A stretch of DNA of 64,000 bases from Pannonibacter carbonis. GTDB taxonomy: Bacteria > Pseudomonadota > Alphaproteobacteria > Rhizobiales > Stappiaceae. The notes beneath the pieces were generated by a model. That model was not told the origin of the DNA and made no database searches. It was given only the letters and a program-made list of their open reading frames with translations. Location of the stretch: the NCBI RefSeq assembly GCF_003012935.1, contig NZ_PUDR01000006.1, positions 186,001 through 250,000 on the forward strand, in the 5' to 3' direction. The position numbers and the translations under genes were made by a program. Positions 21,615 to 30,647 of this stretch are shown one piece after another; within the stretch, counting starts at the first letter, position 1, and every line of letters begins with the position of its first letter.

Positions 21615-22082
21615 ATGAGCGAATTGCAGATTGGCGACACCGCCCCGACGATCGACCTCACCCTCGGCGAGGACCGGTCCGTGTCCTTGTCCTCGCTCCA
21701 GGGCAAGTCCGTTGTCCTTTATTTCTACCCCAAGGCCGACACGCCGGCCTGTACGCAGGAATGCATTGCCTTCAGCCAGATGAAGGGGGAGTTCACTGCT
21801 GCCGGCGCGGAAGTAATCGGCATTTCTCCCGATGAGGCCAAGAAGAATGCCCGGTTCAAGGCCAAGCACGATCTGACGGTCGATCTCGCGTCGGATCCCG
21901 CCAATGCCATCTGTGAAGCCTTCGGCGTCTGGGTGGAAAAGGCCATGTACGGCAAAAAATACATGGGCGTAGAACGCAGTACCTTCCTGATCGGGCCGGA
22001 TGGCAAGATCGCCGCAATCTGGCGCAAGGTAAAGGTTCCTGGCCACGCAGAGGCTGTCCTGCAGACCGTCAAGTCACTCTGA
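21615..22082 (+). CDS. bcp: Thioredoxin-dependent peroxiredoxin, Bcp/PrxQ type
   Basis: A 155-residue thiol peroxidase that reduces hydrogen peroxide and organic hydroperoxides. The peroxidatic Cys46 and resolving Cys50 are four residues apart in ADTPACTQECIAF, the PrxQ arrangement. FYPKADTPACT and the later ERSTFLIGPDGKI block are family hallmarks. ATG 21615 has a strong GGAAGGAAGG ribosome-binding site. It is divergent from the AsmA-like gene and is followed after 32 bp by the DUF455 gene, probably in one operon. Confidence 0.96.
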   Translation: MSELQIGDTAPTIDLTLGEDRSVSLSSLQGKSVVLYFYPKADTPACTQECIAFSQMKGEFTAAGAEVIGISPDEAKKNARFKAKHDLTVDLASDPANAICEAFGVWVEKAMYGKKYMGVERSTFLIGPDGKIAAIWRKVKVPGHAEAVLQTVKSL

Positions 22083-22114
22083 GCCCTTCCCTCCGTCTCC
22101 GGTTCCCCACCCTT

Positions 22115-22951
22115 ATGTCCCTGTCCACAGAAACCGATCGCGCGGACACGCTCGTTGCCCGCGCCAATGCCATCGTCAGCACCGCCGACACGGCCGAGAA
22201 GGTCCGCCTCGCCTATGACACGGCAAAAGCCTGGTTTTCCCGGCGGATGGCTCTCGGCAGTCCGTCGCTCAGCGGGCCGATGCCAGACCGGCCCGGGCGG
22301 CCGGAGCACCCGGTTCTGCTGGCGCCACGCGACATGCCCAAGCGGGCGCTCGGAGGGGAAGCGGGCAGGATCGCACTTCTGCACTCCCTTGCCCATATCG
22401 AACTGAATGCGGTCGACCTGACCTGGGACCTGATTGGCCGCTTTGCCGACACGCGCCTGCCGCGGTCCTACTATGATGATTGGGTGCGGGTGGGGCTGGA
22501 GGAAGCCAAGCACTTCTCGATGCTGGAAGACCGGCTGGCGGAGCTTGGTTCGTTCTATGGCGCCCTTCCGGCCCATGACGGACTGTGGCAAGCCGCGCAG
22601 GCGACAGGACGCGATCTCGCGGCCCGGCTTGCGATCATTCCGCTGGTGCTCGAGGCACGCGGCCTCGACATCACGCCACCGATGATCGCCAAGGCAGAGG
22701 CCCTCGGCGACCATGCCACCGCCCGGGTGATGGGCGTCATCTACCGCGACGAAAAGAATCACGTGGCGTTCGGGGCGAAATGGTTCCGGTTCCTGTGCGA
22801 CCGCACCGGTGAACGGCCAGAACCGAAATTCCACGAACTGGTCCGGACCCATTTTCGCGGCCCCTTGAAGCCGCCCTTCAACGATCGCGCCCGATCCGAA
22901 GCCGGCCTGACGCCCGGGTTTTACCGGCCACTGGCGAAGCTCGTCGGATGA
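22115..22951 (+). CDS. DUF455 ferritin-like domain protein
   Basis: A 278-residue protein with the four-helix diiron-type pattern of DUF455. The candidate metal ligands are HIELNAVDL (about residue 95), EEAKHF (about 130), LEARGLD (about 180) and DEKNHV (about 212). This arrangement resembles ferritin/ribonucleotide-reductase-like proteins and the tRNA hydroxylase MiaE, but the reaction is unknown. It follows the peroxiredoxin gene closely, which would fit a role in oxidative or iron stress (inference). The start at ATG 22115 gives the usual length. Confidence 0.88.
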   Translation: MSLSTETDRADTLVARANAIVSTADTAEKVRLAYDTAKAWFSRRMALGSPSLSGPMPDRPGRPEHPVLLAPRDMPKRALGGEAGRIALLHSLAHIELNAVDLTWDLIGRFADTRLPRSYYDDWVRVGLEEAKHFSMLEDRLAELGSFYGALPAHDGLWQAAQATGRDLAARLAIIPLVLEARGLDITPPMIAKAEALGDHATARVMGVIYRDEKNHVAFGAKWFRFLCDRTGERPEPKFHELVRTHFRGPLKPPFNDRARSEAGLTPGFYRPLAKLVG

Positions 22952-23065
22952 GGCTGGCCGGGCGCTTCCGTTTCGTCAATCCGCAAGGGCTTTGTTAACC
23001 TTACCGCTTTCTAATCACCTCAAGTGGCAGGCATGAAGCTTGCCTTGAGGATGACGGCAAGCGAC

Positions 23066-24400
23066 ATGTCCGACACCACAGCCAGTTCCCGCCATGGCTT
23101 CGGAAAACGTAAGTCCCTGCACCATGTCACCATAACCACAGGTGACCGAAGCCGGACCTTCACGTTCCGCCCTTGGGTTCTTGGCTCTGTTGTTGGGTGT
23201 GTCGGGGTCTTTGCACTCGGCTATCTGTCCGCCACGGCTTATCTTTTCTGGCGCGATGATATTCTTGCAGCCCGGGCGAGCGAGCGGTACCAGATCGAGG
23301 CGTCCTACGAGAACCGCATTGCCTACCTGCGGGCCGAGATCGACCGGCTGGCCAGCTCGCAGGTGTTCGAGCGGCGGTCGGTTGAAACAATGGTCGATTC
23401 GCTGATCGAGCGGCAGAACAGCCTCTCCGACAAGCATGCCCGTGTTCGCGCCGTCCTGGACAAGGCCGCAGCCACCGGGCTGACAGCTGGGCTTGCCACC
23501 CCGGTTCCGGCCGAAAAGCCGTCGCTGCCCTCCAGCGCCCTGTCCTTCCTGCCAACCGGCGACGGCCAAGCCATTGGCGGCGAGCCTGCGCCGCTGCCCT
23601 CAGGCCCCCTCCCCTCGCTTGGGCTGCGCGGGTCTTCGTCCGATGTCGGCGCCGACGATGCCGCTGCCCCGGCAACCGGTTCGGGTCCATCGGCCGTCGC
23701 CCCGCAGGCACGCGCCGATGACCTCCTTGGGCTTGGCGCAACACTGGATCAGATGAACTTTGAAAGCGAACGGGCCCTTGATGCCCTTGCCTTCAATGCA
23801 GAACGCAACATTCGCACGCTTGCGGCAACTCTGCAGCCGCTCGGCCTCGACCTGAAAGACCTTGCGCCAGAAGCTGTCGGCGGCCCATTCGTACCACTGG
23901 CGACAAATTTTGACGATCGGCTGCGGCGTGCCGAACGGGCAATTGCAGCCTATGACGTGTTGCGTGGAACGGCCCGGCGCCTGCCGCTTGCCCGGCCGAT
24001 CCGCAATGTCGAGGTCTCCAGCGATTTCGGCCCCCGGCTGGATCCGTTCCTCGGCACGCTGGCCATGCACACCGGCATCGACTTCAAGGCTGACTATGGC
24101 ACGGCCATTCGCGCTGCCGGCGCTGGACGCGTGGTCACCGCCTCGTACCAGGGCGGTTATGGCAACATGGTCGAGATCGAACATCCCGGCGGTTATCTCA
24201 CCCGCTATGCGCATATGAGCCGGATCATGGTCAGCGAGGGCGAGGAGATCCTTGCAGGCGAGATGGTGGGCCGTGTCGGCAGCACCGGGCGGTCAACTGG
24301 TCCGCATCTGCATTACGAGCTGCGGCGTGGTGCAACCCCGCTTGATCCCTCGAACTTTGTCATCGCCGGCGACCGGCTCGCAGCCCTTCTGCAACGTTGA
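23066..24400 (+). CDS. M23-family metallopeptidase (LytM/EnvC-like)
   Basis: About 444 residues. A short cytoplasmic N-terminus is followed by a membrane segment (PWVLGSVVGCVGVFALGYL), a coiled-coil stretch (about residues 70-125), a proline- and alanine-rich linker, and a C-terminal LytM domain. The zinc site is complete: HTGIDFKAD (H...D) and HLHYE. Such proteins cut, or help activate cutting of, peptidoglycan cross-links during growth and division. No clear ribosome-binding site decides the start: GTG 23024, ATG 23033 and ATG 23066 are in frame, and the last best fits the family N-terminus. It is convergent with prfB. Confidence 0.92.
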   Translation: MSDTTASSRHGFGKRKSLHHVTITTGDRSRTFTFRPWVLGSVVGCVGVFALGYLSATAYLFWRDDILAARASERYQIEASYENRIAYLRAEIDRLASSQVFERRSVETMVDSLIERQNSLSDKHARVRAVLDKAAATGLTAGLATPVPAEKPSLPSSALSFLPTGDGQAIGGEPAPLPSGPLPSLGLRGSSSDVGADDAAAPATGSGPSAVAPQARADDLLGLGATLDQMNFESERALDALAFNAERNIRTLAATLQPLGLDLKDLAPEAVGGPFVPLATNFDDRLRRAERAIAAYDVLRGTARRLPLARPIRNVEVSSDFGPRLDPFLGTLAMHTGIDFKADYGTAIRAAGAGRVVTASYQGGYGNMVEIEHPGGYLTRYAHMSRIMVSEGEEILAGEMVGRVGSTGRSTGPHLHYELRRGATPLDPSNFVIAGDRLAALLQR

Positions 24401-24420
24401 CGTCCAAAGTCTGATATTCA

Positions 24421-24447
24421 AAAAGCCGCCCGGTTGCCTGGGCGGCT
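24421..24447 (+). terminator. Hairpin left of repeat C, probable terminator of the M23 gene
   Basis: AGCCGCCC... (24424-24447) forms a stem of about 10 bp with one mismatch, 24 bp after the M23 stop. The same 24-nt hairpin, differing at one base, recurs at 24631-24654 on the far side of the palindromic repeat. Confidence 0.6.
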
Positions 24448-24455
24448 CAGACTGC

Positions 24456-24622
24456 TGACAAACCCTCTATGGTCATCCCGAACGCAGCGAAGCGGAGATC
24501 CGGGACCGGAGAGCAAAGGTCTTTCCGGGCTTAACTCATTGAATTATAGAGGCCTGAACTCTCCGGTCCCGGCTCGGCGCTGCGCTTGGCCGGGATGACT
24601 TCGGAGAGGTCGAGGTTTGTCA
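24456..24622. repeat. Intergenic palindromic repeat, copy C
   Basis: 167 bp bounded by the perfect inverted pair TGACAAACC (24456-24464) and GGTTTGTCA (24614-24622). The left arm has TCATCCCGAACGCAGCGAAG and CCGGGACCGGAGAGC. The right arm has CTCTCCGGTCCCGGCTCGGC and GCCGGGATGAC. The centre is about 50 bp and AT-richer. It is the cleanest of the four copies and lies between convergent genes. Confidence 0.88.
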
Positions 24623-24630
24623 TCAACCAC

Positions 24631-24656
24631 AGCCGCCCGGTTGCCCGGGCGGCTTC
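24631..24656. terminator. Hairpin right of repeat C, probable terminator of prfB
   Basis: A perfect AGCCGCCCGG...CCGGGCGGCT stem (24631-24654), 33 bp after the prfB stop reading leftward. It is a one-mismatch copy of the hairpin at 24424-24447. Confidence 0.6.
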
Positions 24657-24686
24657 TGTCATGTCTAGGACCTGATTCGCGCGGAC

Positions 24687-25821
24687 TTACTCGACGTCGC
24701 GAATCTCGGTTCCCTCGTCCTTGCCGTAGACACGCTGGGCGAGCGCTGCCTCCATGAAGACGTCGACGTCACCGTCCAGCACATCACTCGGCGCAGTGCT
24801 TTCCACGCCTGTGCGCAAGTCCTTGACCAACTGGTAGGGCTGCAGAACGTAGGAACGGATCTGATGCCCCCAGCCGATTGCCGTCTTGGAGGCCGCTTCG
24901 GAGTTGGCCGCTTCCTCGCGCTTCTGCAGTTCCGCCTCATACATACGCGCCTTCAGCATCGACCATGCAGTGGCCCGGTTCTTGTGCTGCGAGCGGTCGT
25001 TCTGGCACTGCACGACAATGCCGGTCGGAATATGCGTGATGCGGACGGCCGAGTCGGTCGTGTTGACGTGCTGGCCACCGGCACCAGAGGCACGATAGGT
25101 GTCGATGCGGCAGTCGCTTTCATTGACTTCAATGTCAATCGAATCATCGATCACCGGATAGACCCAGGCGCTGGCAAAGGACGTGTGGCGGCGGGCCTGA
25201 CTGTCATAGGGCGAGATGCGCACCAGGCGGTGCACGCCAGACTCGGTCTTGAGCCAGCCATAGGCGTTCTCGCCCTTGATCAGCAGCGTGGCAGACTTGA
25301 TGCCGGCTTCTTCGCCGTCATGATATTCGAGCAACTCGACCTTGTAGCCGCGCTTTTCCGCCCAGCGGCGGTACATGCGCAGCAGCATCGACGCCCAGTC
25401 CTGGCTCTCCGTGCCACCGGCGCCGGAGTTGATTTCCAGATAGGTGTCGTTGCCATCGGCTTCGCCGGACAGCAGCGAGGCAAGCTGCAGCTTGTTGACC
25501 TCGGCCTTCAGGCTGCGCATGGCGGCCTCGGCCTCCTCGACGACCGACTTGTCACCCTCGTCGGTGCCCATTTCGATCAATTCGATGTTGTCGGCAAGTT
25601 CGCCCTCAAGCCGGCGAACGCCGGTGATGCCGTCCTCGAGCTGCTGGCGTTCGCGCATCAGCTTCTGAGCTTTGGAGGGGTCATTCCAGAGGCTTGGATC
25701 TTCTGAGAGGGCGTTCAGTTCGTCCAGCCGGACAAGGGCCTGATCCCAGTCAAAGATGCCTCCTCAGCAGGCTGAGGGCCTGCTTGATCTCGTCGACGAC
25801 GGCTTCCATTTCGGCGCGCAT
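24687..25821 (-). CDS. prfB: Peptide chain release factor 2 (programmed +1 frameshift)
   Basis: RF2 releases chains at UGA and UAA. The gene is in two overlapping frames. ATG 25821 opens 23 codons ending CTT, then an in-frame TGA at 25750-25752. A +1 slip at CTTTGAC enters the main frame ([13 protein letters not shown]...) to the stop at 24687, for 377 residues in all. The slip site is preceded by an internal AGGAGG (25759-25764) three bases before CTT, the classical autoregulatory signal: scarce RF2 favours the shift. The GGQ hydrolysis motif ([11 protein letters not shown]) is intact. The stop-codon recognition tripeptide reads SPY ([15 protein letters not shown]) instead of the textbook SPF, probably a lineage-typical variant. 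It is downstream of mrcA on minus. Confidence 0.97.
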
Positions 25822-25946
25822 CGGATACCTCGCTACGGGGTTGCCGGAAGGGTTGAATGAGCACCGGCCCGCCTTTGGGACGGGCCGGAACATTGGGGCG
25901 TGAACCTAACTGCGCAGGGCGCCCGTGTAAACTGCGGTCTCGGCGA

Positions 25947-28388
25947 TCAATAGAGGCCACCGGTTCCCGTCAGCACAGCCTCGCCCGCTTCCGGCGAAAC
26001 GGTGCGTGGAATGCCCATTTCATCCTGGAAGCCGATCACGGAATAGGTGTCCGGCGGCGCGGTGCCAGGCTTGAAGGCTTCGAGGATCGTGTCCGACCCG
26101 CCTGCCACTGCCCGCAAGCCTGTGCGGCGATTGATCGGGATCAACTGCAAGCCTTTCGGGACGCGAAACTCGACCGCCGGCTTGTCCTTGAGGGCCATGG
26201 ACAGGAACTCGGTGAAGATCGGGGCCGCCACCTGACCGCCCGTGCCACCACGCCCCATCGGCCGGGGCTGGTCAAAGCCGATGAAGACGCCAACCGCCAG
26301 GTCCGGGGTATAGCCGATGAACCAGGCGTCCTTCTCTTCGTTCGTGGTGCCGGTCTTGCCCGCGACAGGACGGCCGAGTGCCTTGACACTGGTCGCCGTA
26401 CCGCGCTGGACCACGCCTTCCATCATCGACGTGATCTGATAGGCGGTCATCGGGTCGAGCACCTGCTCGCGCTCGTCGATGAGTTCCGGCTCATCCTGGC
26501 CGCGCCAGTCGGCGTCGGAGCAGGTTTCGCAGATGCGGCTGTCATGCTTGTAGATGGTGCGCCCGTAGCGATCCTGGATGCGGTCGATCAGGGTCGGTGT
26601 GATCTTGCGCCCGCCATTGGCGAGGATCGAATAGGCCGTGACCATGCGCAGCACGGTGGTCTCGCCAGCCCCCAGCGACATCGACAGCACCGGCAACATA
26701 TTGTCATAGATGCCAAAGCGCTTGGAGTACTCGGCGACCAGTGGCATGCCCATGTCCTGCGCAAGCCGGATGGTCATCAGGTTCCGCGACAGCTCGATGC
26801 CCGTACGCAGGGTCGACGGACCATAGAACTTGCCGCCATAGTTCTGCGGACGCCAGACAGCCTGCCCCGGAACGGCCAGTTCCAGCGGCGCATCCATCAC
26901 CACGCTTGACGGGGTATAGCCATTGTCGAGCGCGGCGGCATAGAGGAACGGCTTGAACGAGGAGCCCGGCTGACGCATCGCCTGCGTCGCCCGGTTGAAC
27001 TCGCTCTGAGCAAAGCTGAACCCGCCAACCATCGCCTGGACACGGCCGGTAAACGGATCCATGGCCACCAGCGCCCCCGATATTCTCGGAACCTGGCGCA
27101 GCTGATACTCGCCTTTCACGGCCTCAACATAGACAACATCGCCCTGTTTCAGGACATCGCTGACGGCAGCCGGTGCGCGGCTGTTGACCCTTGCCCATTT
27201 CATGTCGGCGAGTTTCAGCGTCGCGGTCTGGCGGTCGGGAGCGAGCTGGCCGCTGACAAGGCGCCCCGGCTGCAGACCGACATCCGCCTCGTCCTTACCG
27301 ACCGAAAGAACGACGGCCAGGCGCCATTCCGGCAGGTCGGACAGGGCCTCGACCTTGCCAAGATCGACGCCCCAATCTGCACTCAGCGCAAGCTCCGCAA
27401 CCGGACCACGCCAGCTGCCGCGCTTCTGGTCAAAGTCAAGCAGACCATCCATCAGCGCCTTGCGAGCCATCATCTGCATCTTGGGATCCAGCGTCGAGCG
27501 AACCGACAGGCCGCCCTCATAGAGGCTGTTCTCGCCATAGATATTGGCGACCTCACGCCGGACTTCCTCGGTGAAATACTCACCGAAAACTAGCTGGGAG
27601 CCGGTTTCGCGCGGGGTGACTTCCAGCGGGCGCGCCTTGGCGCTCTCCCCATCGGCAGCCAATACGTAGCCGTTCTCGACCATGCGGTCGATCACCCAGT
27701 TGCGGCGTTCGATGGCGCGTTCGCGGCCTCGGAACGGATGATAGTTGTTCGGTGCTTTCGGCAGGGCAGCAAGATAGGCGACCTCGTCCAGCGTCAGTTC
27801 ATGCACGGACTTGTCGAAATAGACCAGCGAGGCCGCCGCGACGCCATAGGCACCAAGCCCGAGATAGATCTCGTTCAGGTACAGCTCGAGGATCTCGTCC
27901 TTGGTATAAGCCTGCTCGATGCGCAGCGACAGGATCGCTTCCTTGATCTTGCGATCGATCGACACTTCGTTGGTCAGAAGGAAGTTCTTGGCGACCTGCT
28001 GGGTGATGGTCGAGGCACCTTCCGGGCGGCGGCCTGAGCCGTAGTTCTGGACAAAACGGACAGTGGCGCGGGCAATCCCCTCCGGGTCAATGCCAACGTG
28101 GCTGTAAAAATTCTTGTCTTCTGAGGAGATATAAGCCTGCTTCAGCAAATCCGGGATTGCCTGGATCGGCAGAAACATGCGTCGCTGCTTGGCATATTCG
28201 GCCATCAGGCTGCCATCGGACGCATGAACGCGGGTCATCACCGGCGGCTCGTAATTCTTGAGCGCAGTGTAGTCCGGCAGATCCGTGGAAAGGTTGTCGA
28301 GATAGACCCAGACACCGGCGGCCACCAGCAGCGCAAGAACGGCGCCGATGCCAAACAGATACCCGAAAAACTTGATCAGAAACTTCAT
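25947..28388 (-). CDS. mrcA: Penicillin-binding protein 1A
   Basis: An 813-residue bifunctional cell-wall synthase anchored in the inner membrane by a segment at residues 7-29 (FGYLFGIGAVLALLVAAGVWVYL). The glycosyltransferase (GT51) domain covers about residues 55-230, with catalytic Glu in SSEDKNFYSHVGID. A middle OB-like region follows. The transpeptidase has the serine in PGSSFKPF, an SxN-type element and the KTGTTNE box. Length and domain order are typical. It is cotranscribed direction-wise with the amidase gene 169 bp upstream. The 125 bp downstream, before prfB, hold an 8-bp GC hairpin (25864-25888) with no T-run. Confidence 0.97.
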   Translation of the reverse strand: MKFLIKFFGYLFGIGAVLALLVAAGVWVYLDNLSTDLPDYTALKNYEPPVMTRVHASDGSLMAEYAKQRRMFLPIQAIPDLLKQAYISSEDKNFYSHVGIDPEGIARATVRFVQNYGSGRRPEGASTITQQVAKNFLLTNEVSIDRKIKEAILSLRIEQAYTKDEILELYLNEIYLGLGAYGVAAASLVYFDKSVHELTLDEVAYLAALPKAPNNYHPFRGRERAIERRNWVIDRMVENGYVLAADGESAKARPLEVTPRETGSQLVFGEYFTEEVRREVANIYGENSLYEGGLSVRSTLDPKMQMMARKALMDGLLDFDQKRGSWRGPVAELALSADWGVDLGKVEALSDLPEWRLAVVLSVGKDEADVGLQPGRLVSGQLAPDRQTATLKLADMKWARVNSRAPAAVSDVLKQGDVVYVEAVKGEYQLRQVPRISGALVAMDPFTGRVQAMVGGFSFAQSEFNRATQAMRQPGSSFKPFLYAAALDNGYTPSSVVMDAPLELAVPGQAVWRPQNYGGKFYGPSTLRTGIELSRNLMTIRLAQDMGMPLVAEYSKRFGIYDNMLPVLSMSLGAGETTVLRMVTAYSILANGGRKITPTLIDRIQDRYGRTIYKHDSRICETCSDADWRGQDEPELIDEREQVLDPMTAYQITSMMEGVVQRGTATSVKALGRPVAGKTGTTNEEKDAWFIGYTPDLAVGVFIGFDQPRPMGRGGTGGQVAAPIFTEFLSMALKDKPAVEFRVPKGLQLIPINRRTGLRAVAGGSDTILEAFKPGTAPPDTYSVIGFQDEMGIPRTVSPEAGEAVLTGTGGLY

Positions 28389-28557
28389 GCGTCCGGCTCG
28401 CCCTAAATCCAGGCCTCAGGTCATCAGGCGCCCCACCTAACACACTCGTGACGGAGCGGCACCGGTTTTCGGTGCGGGCGCGACCCTACGCTCCTTAGTC
28501 CTTGAGCAATATGGCGATGCTGAGGCATCACCGGCACATCATCTTGCAGATGCACGC

Positions 28558-29868
28558 CTATTGCGCTGTGGCCTGCGCTGCGGCCGGCTTTTCCATCGCA
28601 AACCGCGGCTGGAAGAACGCGTCGACCGCCTCGGCCACGGCTGTGGCGGTCCGTTCCCGCCATTCTGGAGAGATCAGCAGCTTCTCGTCATGCTCATTCG
28701 ACAGATATCCGAGTTCGATCAGCACCGACGGCACATCATGGGCCTTCAGCACAAGGAAGCCGGCCGAGCGGTGCGGATTGTTGATCAGCTTGACCGCGCT
28801 CTTCAGTTCCTCGACCAGGGTGCGGGCAAAGTGGATCGAGAACACCTTTGTCTCACGCCGGGCAAGGTCGATGAGAATATCCGTGACCTCTGCCGGTTCG
28901 GCGCTGAGTTCCACGCCTGCGATGACGTCCGACAGGTTTTCAGACTCGGCAATCTGCGCAGCAATGTCGTCCGAAGCCCGGTCGGAAAGGGTATAGACGG
29001 TCGCACCACGGACAATGTCCTTGCCGCTGCGCACAGAATCGGCGTGAACGGAAATGAACAGGTCAGCGTTCTTTTCGCGGCCGATGGTCACGCGCTTGCG
29101 CAGGGGAACGAACGTGTCGCTGTCGCGTGTCATATGGATTGTGTAACGGCCAGTCGCCTCGAGCTTGCGTTGCAACTCCCGGGTGAACTCGAGCACAACC
29201 GCCTTCTCCAGCGTCCCATGGACGCCAACAGCCCCGGTGTCGAGGCCACCATGCCCGGCATCCAGTACGATCACGGGTTTCGTCTTGGCGCCCGTATCGA
29301 GACGATCACCTTTCGGGGCCGCAACGGGATCAGCGCCGGCAGCCGGCTGGCGCGTCGCCTCTACAGCGGCAAGGAATGCCGCACGGTCCGACTTGACCAG
29401 ATCCAGAACCAGCCGCGCCGGCTGATCCTCGACAGCCGGAAGCACGAAACTCTTGTCGAGTTCGACCGGCTCGCCGACATCCAGCACGATGCGGGACTTG
29501 CCCGGAGCAAAGGAGCCGTAGCGCCAGGCCTTGATCAGGCCTCGCCCCTCTTCCCCGGCGCGCGGCGGCAGGCGGAAGTCCATCGCCGGCAGATCGATGA
29601 TCAGGCGGTAGGGATCGGCCAGCTTTGAGACGGAAAATGCGATCGGCGCATCAAGGTCAAGAACGAACCGCGTCCGCGTTTCGTCCCCGGCGATTCGCGC
29701 ATCGGTCGCTGCTGCAACCGGTTGGGAGGCCGCATCAACCGGCTGGGGAGAAAAAGCAAGTGTAAACAGCAAGGCGGCAAACATCATTGCAAATGCGCCG
29801 TACCGCCCGGCGAACGGACGCGGCACGGACACTTCTGGATGTGTCAGCGGGCGGCGGCGGCGATACAT
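28558..29868 (-). CDS. amiC: N-acetylmuramoyl-L-alanine amidase with AMIN domain
   Basis: A 436-residue periplasmic zinc amidase that removes stem peptides from peptidoglycan during septum splitting. The N-terminal signal segment is AMMFAALLFTLAFSPQPVDA. The AMIN targeting domain covers about residues 60-170 (RFVLDLDAPIAFSVSKLADPYRLIIDL). The Amidase_3 catalytic domain covers about 225-425, with zinc/catalytic residues in VLDAGHGGLDTGAVG, the SVHAD block and the glutamate of VLIELGYLSN. I take ATG 29868 (MYRRRRP): the longer frame upstream lacks export-signal character. It neighbours mrcA on the same strand, so synthesis and hydrolysis functions sit together. The symbol is by domain architecture only. 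Confidence 0.93.
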   Translation of the reverse strand: MYRRRRPLTHPEVSVPRPFAGRYGAFAMMFAALLFTLAFSPQPVDAASQPVAAATDARIAGDETRTRFVLDLDAPIAFSVSKLADPYRLIIDLPAMDFRLPPRAGEEGRGLIKAWRYGSFAPGKSRIVLDVGEPVELDKSFVLPAVEDQPARLVLDLVKSDRAAFLAAVEATRQPAAGADPVAAPKGDRLDTGAKTKPVIVLDAGHGGLDTGAVGVHGTLEKAVVLEFTRELQRKLEATGRYTIHMTRDSDTFVPLRKRVTIGREKNADLFISVHADSVRSGKDIVRGATVYTLSDRASDDIAAQIAESENLSDVIAGVELSAEPAEVTDILIDLARRETKVFSIHFARTLVEELKSAVKLINNPHRSAGFLVLKAHDVPSVLIELGYLSNEHDEKLLISPEWRERTATAVAEAVDAFFQPRFAMEKPAAAQATAQ

Positions 29869-30647
29869 TCCGTGAAGCTCCAACTCTGCCAACAGGCCAG
29901 CGGCGGCTTTTGAAGCCTCGCGATGGCCGGTTTCCAGCCGTTTCTGCCCTTGCGGCACCACAAGCGAAGACCGGCATCCACAGACACAAACTTTCGCCAG
30001 TTCGCCGGATTGATTGCCCGACAAGGCTGCCCTTCTCAGGTTAACCTTTCGCTAACGCTTGACATCGTTCGATGCAAGCGCACCTCCACCATTTCCATTG
30101 CTTGCCAAGGCGCGCAACGGACCGTAAAAGGGACTTTACGGATTTCGGTTTGCAACCGATACCGGTTAGACAGATGGAACAGCATGGCTTTCCACATGTC
30201 ATCGCAGGTTTGACCGGACGCACGGCAGGGGGAGAGGCCAAATCATCCCCGCCTTCTGCGGCCCGACCGGATGGCGAAACAACCGGCAGCGTGTTGCAGG
30301 CTTCACGGGAATGCCCGCCTTTTTGACGTGGTTGCTTGCCGGGAGTGCGGCCCGGATCCGGATCATCAGAGACAGGGTGCAAAGGCAAGGGCCGGCGCAC
30401 CAGGCCTCATAGCGTAACACCAGTTCAACGACGGCAGGCACTGCCTTGACGATTTTCGCGATGCAGGCGGGGACAAGACAAACGGCGGATCATCCCTTCA
30501 GGGCCCGCCGGTCCGCAGGTATCAGCGCGCGCAGGCCCGCCTTTTTCATCTTCACATCAAGCGACAAGAAAACGATCAGCCGTGCCCTCAGAGATGGAGC
30601 GCGTTCGCCGCGCCCAGAGGGATCGGTGATCGTGGAGATCCCAGTCT
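29869..30647. other. 779-bp gap between divergent amidase and RNase E genes
   Basis: No credible gene is seen. The right part is probably the rne promoter and a long structured leader. Visible elements are a perfect 7-bp hairpin CCGTAAA/TTTACGG (30122-30141), GGTTTGCAACC just after it, and several GC-rich stems. TTAACCTTTCGCTAA at 30041-30055 resembles the CtrA pattern TTAA-N7-TTAA with one mismatch and lies upstream of the amidase gene. Long 5' leaders that mediate RNase E self-control are established in enterobacteria; whether it applies here is inference. Confidence 0.45.

Noticed and set aside
24687-25658. SPY instead of SPF in RF2 as a loss-of-specificity mutation
   Set aside because: The rest of RF2 is fully conserved, and the change is conservative and probably typical of the lineage; it cannot be called a defect without an alignment.
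25715-25960. Small minus-strand frame over the prfB start, suggesting a broken prfB
   Set aside because: The apparent break is the programmed frameshift; the small frame is out of phase with both prfB segments.
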